Program-made: the position numbers and the translations under genes
Assembly: GCA_022885665.1 (NCBI GenBank)
Contig: JAGQDJ010000260.1
Coordinates: forward strand, 1,674,001-1,738,000
Direction of reading: 5' to 3'
DNA from: Triops longicaudatus
Lineage: Eukaryota; Arthropoda; Branchiopoda; Notostraca; Triopsidae
DNA: 64,000 nucleotides
The notes under the pieces: generated by a model
The model's database searches: none
Told to the model about the DNA's origin: nothing
The model's input: the letters and a program-made list of their open reading frames with translations, nothing else
Shown: positions 26,201 through 38,636 of the stretch, in pieces
How positions within the stretch are numbered: position 1 is the first letter of the stretch
Layout of the letters: every line of letters starts with the position of its first letter

Positions 26201-29200
26201 GGGAAAAAATATCAGAAACAGTTTTAAGCTCACTTGGGTAACGGCATACTGCCTGCCTTGCAACGGTGTCACATGGAGAAGGTACTGCGTTTCTCCGATA
26301 TTTATACCCCAACGGCTAGCATAGCGTCTACGGAATTCATCGTCAAGCAGATTCCATTTAGCTTCATCCGTTTCGCTTTCTACGATCTTTTCTCCGTGCC
26401 TTTCTTGTGTCAATCGCAATTTCCGGGAAGAAATCCCAACCACACGGCTTTCTATCAAATGCGGCCACTCCACATGAACCACTTTGCCTAGTAACTGTTT
26501 GGCTAGTTCGTGGATGTCCTCTGCTGGAGGAGGCAGGATGTCCAATACCATGGACGCACCTCTTGCCGGCATTTGGAAAACTACCACTCGCGCTTCTGTC
26601 AGCGAGTGCTTGTGAGGTATATGTTTTAATGTCGGGAAACCCGGCACGAAAAGACTCAAGTCCATCTTTGGATGCAAGCCTTTTACTAACTGGGACGGCA
26701 AAGCCAGCAAGAATGCTTCACGGGGAAGTTCGGTCAGCGCGGCGTGATTATGCACTACGGTGCCGTAGATGCCTCTGCCCTTGTAAGCGCCAAGATCCTC
26801 CGGTGTATACATGTAGATCTGCATAGGCCCATGTTGATTTCGGCACTTATCTTCTGCTGACAGCCGTTCATCGCACGGTTTCATGGCTTCCAGCAATCGC
26901 ATCTTTAAGGAGGTGCGAAATAAGAATCATATTTTTGGAGATATTTTTTTTTTACTTCGTCAATAAAGGGAATCAAAACGAGGGCTTCCCAGTCTTGCTG
27001 CTTCCCATTCAAGTCGGTTAGGAAATTCACAGGGTAATAGTCGTAAATAGGACTAAGTGTACTGGTCATTAATTCAGCATAGGCAGCGGGCAACAGTTTT
27101 TTGCTGGAAAGTAAATTAAAAATCAAGACCATAACATCAGAAAGAAAGTTCGAAAGGCACTAAGTCTTATTACGGATATCGTACATCGGACAAGGTCGAA
27201 CCTTAGGCATAGTTTAAGTTTATAAAATTATTGAAGTGACTATTAAGGTTCCTCATCCAGAAGTAACTTCGTCTTAGAAAGATTAGTTAATCTTAGGAAT
27301 GTTTCAATGACCCATGGAGCATAAACTTCCTCTTCCCGAGAACTCTCAAATCATGCAAAAATTATTTTCGCTTACCTGGCAGGAGGAAGAACTCCCAATA
27401 ACTGCTGAAACGGCAAAAACGGTTTTCCTAACTGGAACTCTAGCTTTAAATCTTTGAAATTTTGAATGTCCGAAATAAAGGGCGCGTAATGGTGTGGGTA
27501 ATACCACGACCAGGATGCTACGCCTTCATAATAGTAGTACAAATTCCACTGAATAGCTCGGACGTAGCCTTCTGCTTGAGAGCGCAAAACTTCCCTACGC
27601 ACAAGACAGAAATTTGTTATAAAAAATCGTGATTAAAAAACAACATACTCCGTAACTTCGGCATATTCCAATTTTTCTTTATAGTAGTTCACTTTATGGG
27701 CCTTGAATTCCTGGACGAGCAGATCTTCCGTATTTTCTTCGTCATCTTCGCTTGAAAGTTCTTCATCGTCCACTGTTTCATACTCCTCACTGTCTTCACC
27801 CCCAGATTCCAAGGCTTCTCCTAGCATAAGTTCGTCAATCTCAGCATTTTTGGCATTCAGATAAGCTGCCAGCTCTTTATTTTTGGTCTTCTGCGACTCA
27901 GCCATTTGAGCTTCTCTGGCTCTTGCCTGGAAACGCAGAATTTAAGCATCGTACTCAACATACTACGCACAAGCATAATACATACCTGGGCTGGTTTATA
28001 GCCGTTGCTTCCTTTCCTGCCTTCTAGCCACTTCAAATCGGCTTGAGCGTCACTAAAGTGTTCCATATCCATATTCGACAATTGGCCCAAGAATGTCTGA
28101 AATCGTGACAGGTTTAGCTTTCCCCCCTCATTGATATAGCCTATAATAAGTAATCATTTAAAATATGCACCTCCAAACATAAAAGAATTACCGTCCATTT
28201 TAGGCAACACTGCCTTGTACGCTTCATAAAGTAAGGGCAGAGCACCTTGATGGATATGTAAGTTAGGAAGATGAGGTATAAAATCATTTCCCACCAAAAA
28301 TCCCATTAAAACCTATTAAAACAATTACGCCATTAGTATATAACTCCGCTATTGACACGCAGCTATGAGGTTAAAATTCTCTGGGTTCTACTTCAGTGCT
28401 ATCGTACTGCTAAAAACTTACCCAATCATCTATTATGCTTTCGAGATCATACGGGAAAGTTAGCTTGTCTTTCAATGACGAAAATTCGTAATCCAGATAT
28501 TCCCGCATTAACGACAAATGCAGCAAATGGAATGTTGTATGCTCTGGAGCCGAAGGACGAGACGCTGCAGCATTTTTCTTGCGACTGCCTCCAAATTTAA
28601 CTTCTTCGCGGAGTAAGGCAAAATGTGGCTCATGAGTACACAACCCTAACATAATCAGATCTGCATCCAAGCCGTACAAACAATGTCGCGTATGAGGGTC
28701 ATGATTGGGCTGAGCACGTGACCAGCGAATGTATTCCATTATTTTGTGTTCTCCTTCGCCTGGAGTCTGATAAAAATGGAGGATTTTAGAGCCGCTTTGG
28801 CAAACGCAAATGGGCAGTATAAACGTCTTAATACTTGATGTCCGGACAGAATAACTTTAACGCTCTGCCATAGCGGATCCGTTGATATTTTATGGACGAC
28901 GAAATAATTTAACTGCTCGTGCAATCGCGCCATAAACGGTGTACCGGGTGTAATGCAATTCGAGTCGAAACGTTCTTCGGTAGGTATTTCAATGCCTTTC
29001 GCTCGCGCTTCTTTTTCACGGTTTTCTGCTTCGCGGGCCGATTTAAAACGTCTTCCTCTTTGCTGGTTCATTTTTGCTCTGGGTGCCACGCCATCCACCG
29101 CCATAAAAAAGAGTTTACGAGGACGGACCATCCGGAAAAGGACCTTAATGTTAAGATTTCATTTTAATGTTCCTTTCTCGAATGGCGAAAAATATATAGT

Positions 29201-29495
29201 TTTTACTTCCAAATAATGAAAAATATCTGCAAAGATTTTTTCTTCTGGTATGCGACTGACGACATCTTCGTCATTAGGGTGCGAGCAAACGTGAATAATA
29301 CCATTCATGTCCAAATACAGGTTATCAAATTCAGGAATCTGAAAATTACATAACAGTTCTATTACTTTACGAAGAATCGCGGCAATAAGTCAGTCTCCAC
29401 AACAATGAATTTTTTCTCACCTGATATTCCTTGACAACCTCGCTAAGACATGGATAACGCTCACTAATCCATCGATAAAATTTTGGTACACCCAT
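23204..29495 (-). CDS. XRN1: 5'-3' exoribonuclease 1
   Basis: Sixteen exons: 29495-29421, 29338-29207, 29143-28835, 28766-28422, 28312-28192, 28140-27986, 27926-27649, 27594-27376, 27103-26956, 26902-26234, 26116-25316, 25060-24940, 24802-24036, 23951-23849, 23792-23680, 23617-23204. Total 4770 nt, 1589 aa. This is the cytoplasmic enzyme that degrades decapped 5'-monophosphate mRNA. The catalytic acidic residues are in place: D35 (LYLDMNGIIH), D86, E176 and E178 (PGEGEHK), D206 and D208 (YGLDADLIML), and the Asp of VGNDFIPHL. The 5'-phosphate pocket residues K93, Q97, R100 and R101 are present. The D1-D4 and SH3-like region follows, with GYMAATRVGIS, VPVGLKGTVIG and LFDEEFPGALSIKG. The C-terminal tail is low-complexity, Pro/Ser/Ala-rich, with an embedded dsRBD-like segment (23951-23617 region). 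It reads complete and intact. Confidence 0.97.
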
Positions 29496-29870
29496 TTTTA
29501 AAAGCTGTCAATTTAGGCAATCTTGAAATACTAGTAGTAAGTAAACGGCCTTTTGATCGCCAACAACAAACAACGTAATCAGTGTCAACCGTCAGAAATG
29601 TCTCAACTTCATGGCTCACAATATAACCACAAGAGGACTCAGCAAAATTAGCTTACTAGAGCCACCAAGCGATTGTCATCAATACTAACGTTTCAACTAA
29701 CCGTGAATCGCTTCGACTTCAAGCCTAAGTGAAGTTATGTTTCACTGTAAATTCGTGCAAGTTTCGAACTCATCACTTTAGTACATGCGATGAACGATTA
29801 AAGATAAAAGCGAACATAGTTTTTTTTTTATTATTCACGCCATCTGTTATACAGCCACACTGTCCAAGCT
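29496..29870. other. Spacer between GNL3 3' end and XRN1 5' end
   Basis: Same-strand spacer of about 375 bp that should hold the GNL3 3' UTR and the XRN1 promoter and leader. An AATAAA-like minus-strand signal is plausible in the T-rich block at 29819-29834 (on the plus strand a T-run then TTATTATT). No other feature is seen. Confidence 0.4.
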
Positions 29871-32157
29871 TTAACCCGTTAGACCACTGAATGCTGCCTC
29901 CAAGTCAGCCGACAATTCTTGACCAACACGATCTACATTAACGATTACATTACATTAATAAGGCATTTAATTTACGATTAATATGCATTTTTTTCGAGAA
30001 ACAGAAACGTTACCTCTTCTTGCGCGTTCCTTCTTGTCTTTCTTCATTTGGAGCTTAGCTAATTTTGCCATTTTCTGGTTTCCTTCCAGTAAGCTTTCCG
30101 GGTCTTGCTTTTTCTTTTTCTGTACCAACTGTGGTTTGCTCTCACTCCCGTCTGCGAAGGAAACCCCTTTTCCTTTATTTTTCTTTAACGTCATAGCAAC
30201 TCTTATTCTCTTAGCCTTGAAATTAAAGAACAGTAAGTCAAAACCGAATAAACAAAGAAATCATGGTGCTACTTCTTCATCTTCGTCTTCCGATGAGTCT
30301 TCCACCTTATCCATATCCATTTCGTCGGCTTTGACCGATCCTAGTAATACAGCCTCGGAAGGCTTCACATCATCAATATCGGCCATTTCATCCTCTTCAA
30401 CTGTTTGGAAATCCTTGTCGTCCAACGAAAATTCTTTTCCAAAATCTTGAACAATGGCTGCCGATAAATGTTCGGGTAATTCGTTCGATTCAGGAGGCAA
30501 TGTATAATATTTGATTTTCCCTGTGGTCCAGTCTTGTAACACACGCTTGGCTGCTGACCGCATGTCAGGAATTCCGCCTTTCCGCATCTGACCCAATCGT
30601 CTCGCCAAACGAGCCAGGAACTCGTTACATGTACTAAAGTCGGGTATGCTATAATGGAGCATCATCTGGAGACCACATATACAGGTAAATAATGAGTGAA
30701 GGGAGCTACAGAAGGAAAACGAACTTACGTATTGTTTACCGGTTCGGTTCAAGATAGCTTGTACCGGAGCTACGGGATCATCTAAATTATCCAAACTGAT
30801 AGCGTTTCGTAGCGCCACGCTAGTGTCGTCTTCTTTGCCGTTGGAGGAGGCTAAGATCAGACCAGGACTGTCTAGCAGCAGTATTTTTGAATCCAAAGCT
30901 ACTTCTTGCATCGTCCTATATAACTTAAATTAGTGTCAAGCTAGGCAAATCGTTCTGTGACATTACTTGGTGACTCCAGCGACTGCTCCCACATTACAAG
31001 CTTTGCTGCGCTTCAAACTGTTAATTATACTGCTTTTACCCACGTTGGGCATGCCTATAATGAGAATGTTTAATACATTTATTTTTTAAAACATTCTATA
31101 TGAGGATTACCAACGACACCAACCCGAATGGCCGTTTTAAGTCCCTTATTGCGACTATAATTGCCCAAAAGTTTCATCAAGGTATCTGCTCCCAAACACT
31201 TTGATGTTTGCATTTCGGCTGGAGTTGCCAACAGAAGCTTTTTTCGGCCTCGACCTAGTCGTTCACTCTGTACTTGGGTGGAAGCCTTGAATGCAATTGC
31301 TGGAAACTGCTGGCGTAGGTATTTAATCCAGTTTGAAAGATTCTCCTTTGGAACCAAATCTAACGACGGTATTGGTTTAGAATATTAGGCACGAGGTTGT
31401 TTTTCATTAACAAACCAGCTTTGTTGAGTACAAATACAAGACGTTTGCTCGGCCCACATTCTACAACGGCTTGTTCGACAGCATGGCACCGCGTTCCAAT
31501 TGGATCTCTAGCATCCAGTACTTCTAGAATGACATCTGCAGCTTCGACAACTTTCCGGAATTCTTTGTAAAACGCTTTAGCTGAGGTGTCCGATAGCTGG
31601 CCTTTGCCGTGGCTTTGCATTTCGACGTCCTGTTCCACTTTCTGGTTAGCTTCGAATTCTTCATCTCTTTGCCTTGCCTCAGCGGCAACGGCTGGATTAA
31701 ACGGAAAAAAATGTTTCACAATGCATTACAGTGAGTTTTCTTACCTTGCAATCCACGTTTGTCAGCAAGTTTTCCTTCCCTAGCAGCTTTCCGTAACTGC
31801 TTAATTTCTTCACGTTTAGCAGCTTTCTCCGCTTCTTTTTGGCGTTTAGCTTGTTCCATCTCCAACAATACTTGCTCTTTAAATGGAGCAATGTTTGGAA
31901 CACGCAAATCTTTCTTGGGCTTGTTGTCTATAAATTATATAATCATAATCTATACTAAATAGCATTCATCTGTACTTTTCTGAGGGTTTTTCTTTGCTTC
32001 TTTTTTCTGTTTGCGACGATGTTCTTTCATTTTCTTCTGGATGGTGTATTTTAGCTTGAGCGGCATCCGCTTGCTTTTCACACCTAGAAATCGAAATTGT
32101 ATATAAAAACACAAAATCTTATCAATAAAGCGTTAACTTACGAAGTTGTTTCTTCAT
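29871..32157 (-). CDS. GNL3: Nucleostemin-family nucleolar GTPase (GNL3/GNL3L type)
   Basis: Ten exons: 32157-32142, 32083-31976, 31927-31745, 31691-31416, 31359-31111, 31054-30967, 30915-30729, 30665-30273, 30215-30014, 29932-29871. Total 1764 nt, 587 aa. The basic N-terminal coiled coil (KLKYTIQKKMKEHRRKQKKE) is the nucleolar targeting and RNA-binding region. A circularly permuted GTPase follows with motifs in the order G4 (NKAD, 192-195), G1 (GMPNVGKSS, 278-286) and G3 (DSPG, 322-325), the hallmark of YlqF/YawG-class GTPases. An acidic tail and a Lys-rich C-terminus close the protein. A naive ORF stops at 30261, but a GTAGCA donor at 30272 joins to an exon whose KKKKQDPESLL and DLEAAFSGLTG end fits the family. 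The role is in large-subunit ribosome biogenesis. I cannot separate GNL3 from GNL3L by eye. Confidence 0.93.
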
Positions 32158-33218
32158 TTTCTGTTTGTTTTAGTACTGGTACGGACGAAATCAAACCAGA
32201 ACACTATCCAAACCCACGTGTATCCCCAAGTACCCTCAACAAATGCAGGGTTGCCAGCTCATTCGCGTGCTGATGGGATAAGTCAAGCTGATTGGGGAAA
32301 ACGAACCTCTAAAGCTGAGTATTCAGAATAAATGCAATAAATAAATACACAAATATTTTCTTTATTAAATACACCCAGTGTTAGCACTCCAAGAAAATTT
32401 TTTATATAAATATTAAGTTCATAAGAGACAAACAGTACCACGTAATTTTTAACAGGACGGGAATTTTTCAAATGCGATATCGCACAATCGAATGCTTGGA
32501 AAATGAAGTTGAACGGGAAGATTTTTTTCCATCAGAAAACGAGCCGTATCTTTGAATATTTTTCATATTTTTAGGATACGTTGTTTATTGTAACAGAGAT
32601 AGTACGTTACCTTCTACGACGATCTGAAATACATTTTCGTTAATTCAGGGTGCCGCAGAAATACTTCTCTATTTTCAAACTGCGAATAAAAAAACGACGT
32701 TTGCCTGAACCGGATATGGCTGAACTGAGTAAATCTAACTGATTCGAATACGCTTCACTAATGACATCGTCTGATACTATTTTCTTCCTCATTAATATTT
32801 GAGTTTTTAAGTGTACGAGAACAGATGTGTATTTATATTGCGTTTATTTAAAGGCAGATGCTACATAGATTTTTCTTATCCTAAAAATGTAAATAAACTG
32901 TCCAACTGAAAACTTATATAGTCCTAGTTAATAAAAAAGGTTACACGATTTGACTACACACATAAATTAAAATGTCCATGGTTGGTAACAAAACCGCAAA
33001 ATAAATAAAAATCCTACTGGAAATAAATGCTCTTTTACAATACAAATAGTAGAACATTCAGTAAGAAAAACACTACTGGTAAGTCACAAAAAAAAACTTT
33101 CAAAGCCCAAATTTTCGGGGAACCATCATTTCGCTACTTCGTTTCCTCGCACTATCAGGGCTTGTCACGCAGAAATAAAAAACACAACCTCAACTAAAAC
33201 AAAACAGAAAGAATGTCT
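32158..33218. other. Intergenic: GNL3 promoter and BicD 3' region
   Basis: About 1.06 kb, AT-rich, no supportable ORF. It should hold the GNL3 promoter near 32158-32300 and the BicD 3' UTR. A minus-strand AATAAA (TTTATT on plus) is visible near 32845, a candidate BicD polyadenylation signal. Confidence 0.4.
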
Positions 33219-33593
33219 TTAAGTCCCCCATTTAGGCCACATACCCAGTAGTCTCGAAACCGTTTCTATCAAAAGAGCTGCTAAAATTATCATAAAAACG
33301 TAAGCTGCACACCAATCGCTCCAAATCAAGTTCAAAGGCTCTTCAGTGCTTGGGCTCGGATCTTGTTCCACTGCAACGACAGAAGAATGCACAGTCTTAC
33401 TGGAATTCACGGTCTCGAAAATGAGGCATTCGAGGTCGCTCAGGCCCGTAACGATATCCCGATCCTTGGGCTGGAAACCCTCCTCTTCCACCACCCCCTC
33501 TACTTCCTCCTTGGCTAGGGGGATGACGGCGTAGGTTTGATCGCTCTCGGTCCATTTCCAAATCTTCCAATCGCTCAGTCAACGCCAACTTTT
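33219..33593 (-). other. Start-less overlapping frame with C-terminal membrane anchor
   Basis: On the minus strand, in the +1 frame relative to the last BicD exon, a frame stays open for about 124 codons. It follows a TGA near 33593, overlaps the BicD tail and continues 178 nt beyond the BicD stop. The predicted peptide is acidic, then has a hydrophobic segment (CAAYVFMIILAALLIETV) about ten residues from its end, like a tail-anchored protein. It contains no ATG in its upstream half, so it could only be translated by joining to the BicD frame through alternative splicing or frameshifting, or through a sequencing indel. It may simply be a fortuitous frame. Confidence 0.3.
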
Positions 33594-36578
33594 GCTGGAT
33601 AGCCATTCTCAGTAAAGAATTGAGCGTCTTTTTCTCATCTTCCGCCGCAGACAGCTGTCGTTGCAGCTCGTCCACTTCCGTGACGTATTCTTCGCACCGG
33701 GCGGCAAACATGGCTCGCTGGGAAGAGAAGGTAGCTGCGTCCTCTTTCAAGGTACGAAGCTCGTGACGGAGCTTGGTCATCGTCTCCGAGACAATGGCCT
33801 TCTCCGTCTCGTATTTGGACTTCAAGTTAGTGAGTGCTACTTCCGCCGTTTGCTTATTCGCTTTGAGTACTGCTCGCAACGTGGCAATCTGCTCGCGCTT
33901 AGTTGATAATAAAGACTTGAGTTTCACCACTTGCTCCTGTAACTCAGCCGTTTCCTGTTCACTGCTCTCCGAAGAACCTGCTCGTAAAGAATAATTTTTG
34001 TTTTATTGTCTAAGATTCTTTTCGCTTCTGAAATTCAGATTTTTCAATGATTATAATCTCTTGGAAATGCAGCAAATCGATCCAGTAACTGAGCTCACCT
34101 TCCGTTGCTGGACGTGGTTGTCGGGAAACCAACGCCGCTTCTAAAGTTTTCCTAAGGTGACGCATCTGCTCTTGGAAGTTTTCGATAAGCTTGCTGGAAT
34201 CTTTGGCAGGAATCAGAGCAGGCATCGCATCAGCCCGACCCATTCTCCCGAGCAGCTTCTCGCCTCTGGTCAGAGTAGGTTGCACTAAGGGCTCGCCACT
34301 GGAATTGGCAGTTTCTGTTGAGGCCAGCTCCGAAGTATTCAGGGAAGCTGGGCCTGCACTTCCGTCGATTAAACTGGACGGCTCGCTGTCGGGGAAAGGA
34401 CGATTGGGCAAAGAAATAGTGGGTAATCCCGCGGCTTGAGCCACGTGGTTATGCATAGCTGTCATTTCTTCTAACAAAGGTCCCAGCTCCGCGTGTAGCA
34501 CGGATAAAGCTGATCGACTGTCGCTCGCTAAATCGGCCAGCGCAGTTAGATCTCCATGCAAATCGGACAATTTCTGCTCGTTATCAACCAACTACGCAGA
34601 TACAAATAAATGTTATAAAATGACTTGTAAGGTCTATACAAGGGTATGGTTCAACGAAATATGAAATAACATACTTTCTTCCTAAGATTAATTAGATCTT
34701 CAGCGAGTTCATTTTCTCCGCTGCCAGTGGCGGCTCGTAGAGCCCATAATTCTTGTTGAGCTGCTTGCAATTCCCTGAGAGTAAGTCCAGCACGGTGTTT
34801 GTAACGCTCGACAGCTTCCTGCAAATAAGGTACACTGTTTTCCCAGGCACGTTCGCCTCCCTCCTGCATGAAACATGATCCCAACACGATTAATTTTTTA
34901 CACAGCGAATTTGAAAAGGAACACATGAATGACGAAAATGCAGAGAAAACTCACCGCGGGCGGTGTCTGATCAAGTGTGTCTTGGAGGTGTAATAAAGCT
35001 GCAACATGGGATTCCAGCCGAGCGAGATGGGCCTGACGGCCCGTTAACTCCGTCCTTGATTGTTCGATGGCCTCTTGGGCTTCACGAAGCCGAGAACTTA
35101 GTTGAATCTTCTCAGCTTCGAGCTGCAAGTTACGCACATTTTTAGCATATTTTATGGAACGAATCACAAAAGAAAGCTACCTGTTCAACTTGCTTTTCCC
35201 ACTTTCTTAGTTCATGGCCGTGGATTTCGCTGAATAAATCTGAGCCAGGACCATTGGAATCGTCCGAATCCTTAGCCGCTGACTTCCCGGAAGATTTGAG
35301 CAAGTCAGCCTCTAAGCGTTTCAATACTGGTGTGTCGTCTTCCCCCTCGCTTCCCAAACATTCATCTCCTAAACCTGTGTTTTGTAATGGGTGTGTCTTG
35401 TGATGGTTTGAATGGTCTGTCTGTATTACCTTTGATTGAATACGCCAAATTGGACAAGTTGTATAAAGATTCGCTGTTTATGCGGGCTTCCAGATCTTTT
35501 TTTAAGGCATACTTGGCTTCTCGTTCGGCCTAAAATGCGAATGACAAGGTTACACTAAGTAAGGGAAAAAGTTCACTCGAGATAAGCACTTGCTAGTAGA
35601 ATAAACAAATAAAAATAAACACAAACATAAACACCCTACTAATGTTAAACATACTGATAATTACTATAGCTTCACGAAACTAACAAACCTGTAACTGATC
35701 TAAAGCTTCTTCCATCTGCTTTTCAGCAATTTTACGAAGACTTGAAAGCTCTTGAACTTGCTGATGCAAAAGCTCCACTTCCTCAGTAAGGCGACGGATC
35801 TCATGTTTTGCTCCTTCAAATTCAACCTACAAAGAAAAAGAATTCATTAACAGTCATTTAACATAATAAGCTCAAATACCTGGGACGATCTTAAAGCAGA
35901 AACTTGCTTTTGAAGTCCAATATTTTCTTCTTCCAACTCGGAATAATCTGTAAGCAGACGGGTTTCGCGAAACTTAAGCTCCTTCAGCTCGCTTCGTAAG
36001 GTTTTCCGTTCAAAGTTGTTGACTTCTTTCTCTTTATACAACTCATGACTTTCTTGGAGAAGTTTATCTTCTACAGCTTTATGGCGCTCTATTTCAGCTC
36101 GAAGCTGAAGAGCAAGGAAAATATACTAATTAGCATCAGGCCTGTTACCTCGAAATTCATGGCATACCTGGCGAACTTCATTTTCCAGGTCAAGGATCTG
36201 GGAATTCAACGAAGTTTCTCGAGCAGCTGACTCGGAGAGTAGGGATTCTTCTTGCTCTATACCACTTTTCGTGGTAACTTTGTGACTTGTTTGGAATCTG
36301 GCTAAGGCCTGGTTTCAGATACAAACATGATGATCAATACAGCTGTGGCAAAATTTTGGCTGTGACTTTACCTCTTGCGTTAATGCTAGCTCATGTCTTG
36401 TGTGGTCATATAAGGATTCTAGCTCTTCACATTTATGCTGCAATGCTTCTTTCTCTTCCAAAAGGACGATTCCGTATTGGGCTGATTGAATTTTTTCACT
36501 GTTTGTCTGGTCCAGCTCGCGGCTTAACCGCTCTACCTCAAGTTTAAGGGTTTCCAGTGACAGAGGAGGAGATTCCAT
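33397..36578 (-). CDS. BicD: Bicaudal D dynein adaptor
   Basis: Ten exons: 36578-36372, 36308-36168, 36104-35880, 35826-35689, 35529-35430, 35368-35181, 35122-34955, 34863-34675, 34591-34099, 33977-33397. Total 2430 nt, 809 aa. BicD is a homodimeric coiled-coil adaptor linking cytoplasmic dynein-dynactin to cargo. The N-terminal coiled coil begins LKLEVERLSRELDQTNSEKI with the AQYG CC1-box-like motif and contains FRETRLLTDYSELEEENIGL. The C-terminal cargo-binding coil contains LKEDAATFSSQRAMFAARCE and AAEDEKKTLNSLLRMAIQQK, highly conserved from flies to humans. The last residues are Gly/Arg/Pro-rich, as in fly BicD from memory. It is head-to-head with the ferredoxin gene. Another frame overlaps its 3' end, listed separately. 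Confidence 0.95.
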
Positions 36579-36915
36579 GTTTCTTGAATATCACGATTAA
36601 TTACACAGCTAGAGTAATAATACTTAATTTAAGAGGTAACACACATTTTGTTGCACTAATCAGCTCTCCTCTTATCATCTGATTGCGATTCGAGGACCGC
36701 AAGTCACTTGATCTACCTGAATAGCGAAACACCTGCTAGCGCCGTCATCCTTGGACAAAGTCTAGACTGACGTATCCTTCATTCGAAAAACTTGGTACAA
36801 GTTGAATCACGCAGAGTCATCTATACTCCATTTCATCCTCATCTGTTTACCGGACAGATTCAGCATTCCGTACCCATCGTCCAGTGTCAACAACTGCGTT
36901 CGCTTTTCAGTAAAA
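36579..36915. promoter_or_regulatory. Bidirectional promoter interval, BicD and ferredoxin
   Basis: A 337-bp gap between divergent start codons. No coding sequence can be supported. The promoter role follows from position only; no TATA box is convincing. Confidence 0.4.
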
Positions 36916-37503
36916 ATGTTTCCTGTACGCAGCTTTAAAATCTGTAATACTTTCAGAAATGTAAGTGCACTCATGCGAACGGGCCTTCCTATCAAACAAA
37001 CACTCAGGTTACCGCAAATACGTAATTTTACGTCTACCAGTAAGCTACATAAAAGCATGTAAGTTCCATAATTTAATCAGTCTTGATTTAAATAAATTAT
37101 TTTCTAGGGTAACGGTAACTTTTGTCGGCCGTGATGGCGTCAAACAAACCGTTCAAGTTAAAGAGGGAGATACATTCCTGGATGCAGCTGTGAACAACGA
37201 TGTGGATCTAGAAGGTTTCGGTTAGTCACCCCGTTAGCGGTTGCATGCTTAAATTTTGACACCATTTTTCTTCCAGGTGCGTGCGAAGGAACTCTCTCGT
37301 GCTCAACTTGCCATGTCGTGTTCAAGAAGGAAGATTTCGACAAGTTACCCTCCAAACCCACAGACGAAGAATTAGACATGCTCGATTTAGCTTACGGCCT
37401 GTGTGATACCTCAAGACTAGGCTGCCAAGTACAAATAACCAAAGATATGCAGGGAATTGAAGTCAAAGTACCCGAAGGTGTCAACGACGCTCGGGCTAGA
37501 TAA
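36916..37503 (+). CDS. FDX1: Mitochondrial [2Fe-2S] ferredoxin (adrenodoxin type)
   Basis: Three exons: 36916-37058, 37108-37220 and 37277-37503, giving 160 aa. The first about 48 residues form a mitochondrial presequence, basic with no acidic residues, containing LPQIRNFTSTSKLHK. The mature domain starts VTVTFVGRDGVKQTVQVKEG. The four cluster ligands are C88, C94, C97 (CEGTLSCSTC) and C135 (RLGCQV). The acidic partner-docking helix DEELDMLDLAYGL is intact. The C-terminal end (VKVPEGVNDARAR) looks more like FDX1 than FDX2. It passes electrons from ferredoxin reductase to mitochondrial P450s or Fe-S assembly. A perfect-looking GTAAGT inside exon 1 at 36961 is probably not used, because splicing there breaks the frame. 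Convergent with ATP5PO. Confidence 0.95.
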
Positions 37504-37680
37504 GAAACAAAAGTTTATCTACTTGAATAGAAATGCAAACTGTTACAAGGTGCTACAACTTCAGAATAGCCAGACTGGCAGTTTTTCTGAACAGTTTTAT
37601 TTGTTGTTATTCTGTATTAGCGACTTATACACATTACTATCAGGATACCAAATGTCGGCCAAATCTATTGTCTTTTTTTT

Positions 37681-38573
37681 TTAAACAGCGGTTTTCAAGG
37701 CCTTTTCATAACGGTTGAGCTTGGTCGCTAAGCTCATATCAACGTATCGGTCGCCAACGCTAACAATAAGACCGCCAACGATGCTGGGGTCCACCTTGGT
37801 CGACAACAGAATGGTCTCTCCAGGTTGCACAAAAGCCTTCAGAGCGGATTCCAATTCCTTCAAGGTGGCGTTGTCCAAAGGCTATTCAAAAGCAAGTTAA
37901 TTGCTTTTCTTGGCTATAAGTTTATATATACTACCTTGGCAGAAGTAATCTCGCAAGGGACTTCTCCTCGGTACGCTGCCATAATGGTTTTGTACGCGCT
38001 AATAACGTTTTGAAGACGGCCCAAACGGTTGTTCTCAGCCAAGAGCTCTAAATGGCCAGGGAAAAGCCGTTAATATTGCAAATTGACTGCTAAAAGGGTT
38101 ATTACGCAAAAGATTGGCGGTAAGGTCAGAGGCATTGGTTTTCTTGGCGACGGAAGCCAAAGCTTCCTGTTTCAATTGCCGCTTGATGGAAGGGTTAGAT
38201 AAAAATTCACCCAAACGAGAATCGGTTTTGAGCAATTGGCTGAAATTGGTCAAGTCCTTTTCAACAGCTTCAAGCTTCTTGGTCTTGACGGCTGCAGAGT
38301 AAAGCGCAGAGGCATATCGGCCTTCCAAAGTAAAGACTTGGATAGGGGGTTTAACCAACTGCTCCAAACCAGCGGAAGTGCTCAAACGGCGAGCCTGTTA
38401 ATCACAACATGACATGTGTTAGACAAGTTAGCAATAGTAAAATTAAAAGAAAAAAATACGAGAAAAAACGAATTAAAACTGTCAAAGAGTCCCGAACAAT
38501 TAATTCTTCCTGAGGTAAAAAGAATATAAAAAACAACGCGAGTCCAAGTGGCAAAAACGCAACGGTTGGCCAT
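37681..38573 (-). CDS. ATP5PO: Mitochondrial ATP synthase peripheral stalk subunit OSCP
   Basis: Exons 38573-38538, 38394-38106, 38047-37935 and 37881-37681 sum to 639 nt (212 aa), matching the 205-215 aa family. A short basic targeting sequence contains ARRLSTSAGL. Family stretches follow: PPIQVFTLEGRYASALYSAA, AEKD-like helices, LLAENNRLGRLQNVI and the C-terminal DPSIVGGLIVSVGDRYVDMS. This subunit ties F1 to the peripheral stalk. The first donor used here is GTTGTT after codon 12, a weak site. It is the least certain boundary, but keeps the frame. A minus-strand AATAAA lies at 37601-37596, about 80 nt after the stop. Its start codon is 63 bp from that of the next, divergent gene. Confidence 0.94.
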
Positions 38574-38636
38574 AATTAAGCATTTATTTTATAGTACTTA
38601 ATGAATAAACTGCAACTGTAGCGGACAATCGCCAAA

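Noticed and set aside
29967..30194. Separate Lys-rich protein downstream of GNL3
   Set aside because: It is the penultimate GNL3 exon. With the donor at 30272 and the last exon at 29932-29871 the total is a whole number of codons and ends like the family.
36961..36966. GTAAGT donor inside ferredoxin exon 1
   Set aside because: Joining it to the available acceptors breaks the frame or hits a stop. Reading through gives a good mitochondrial presequence.
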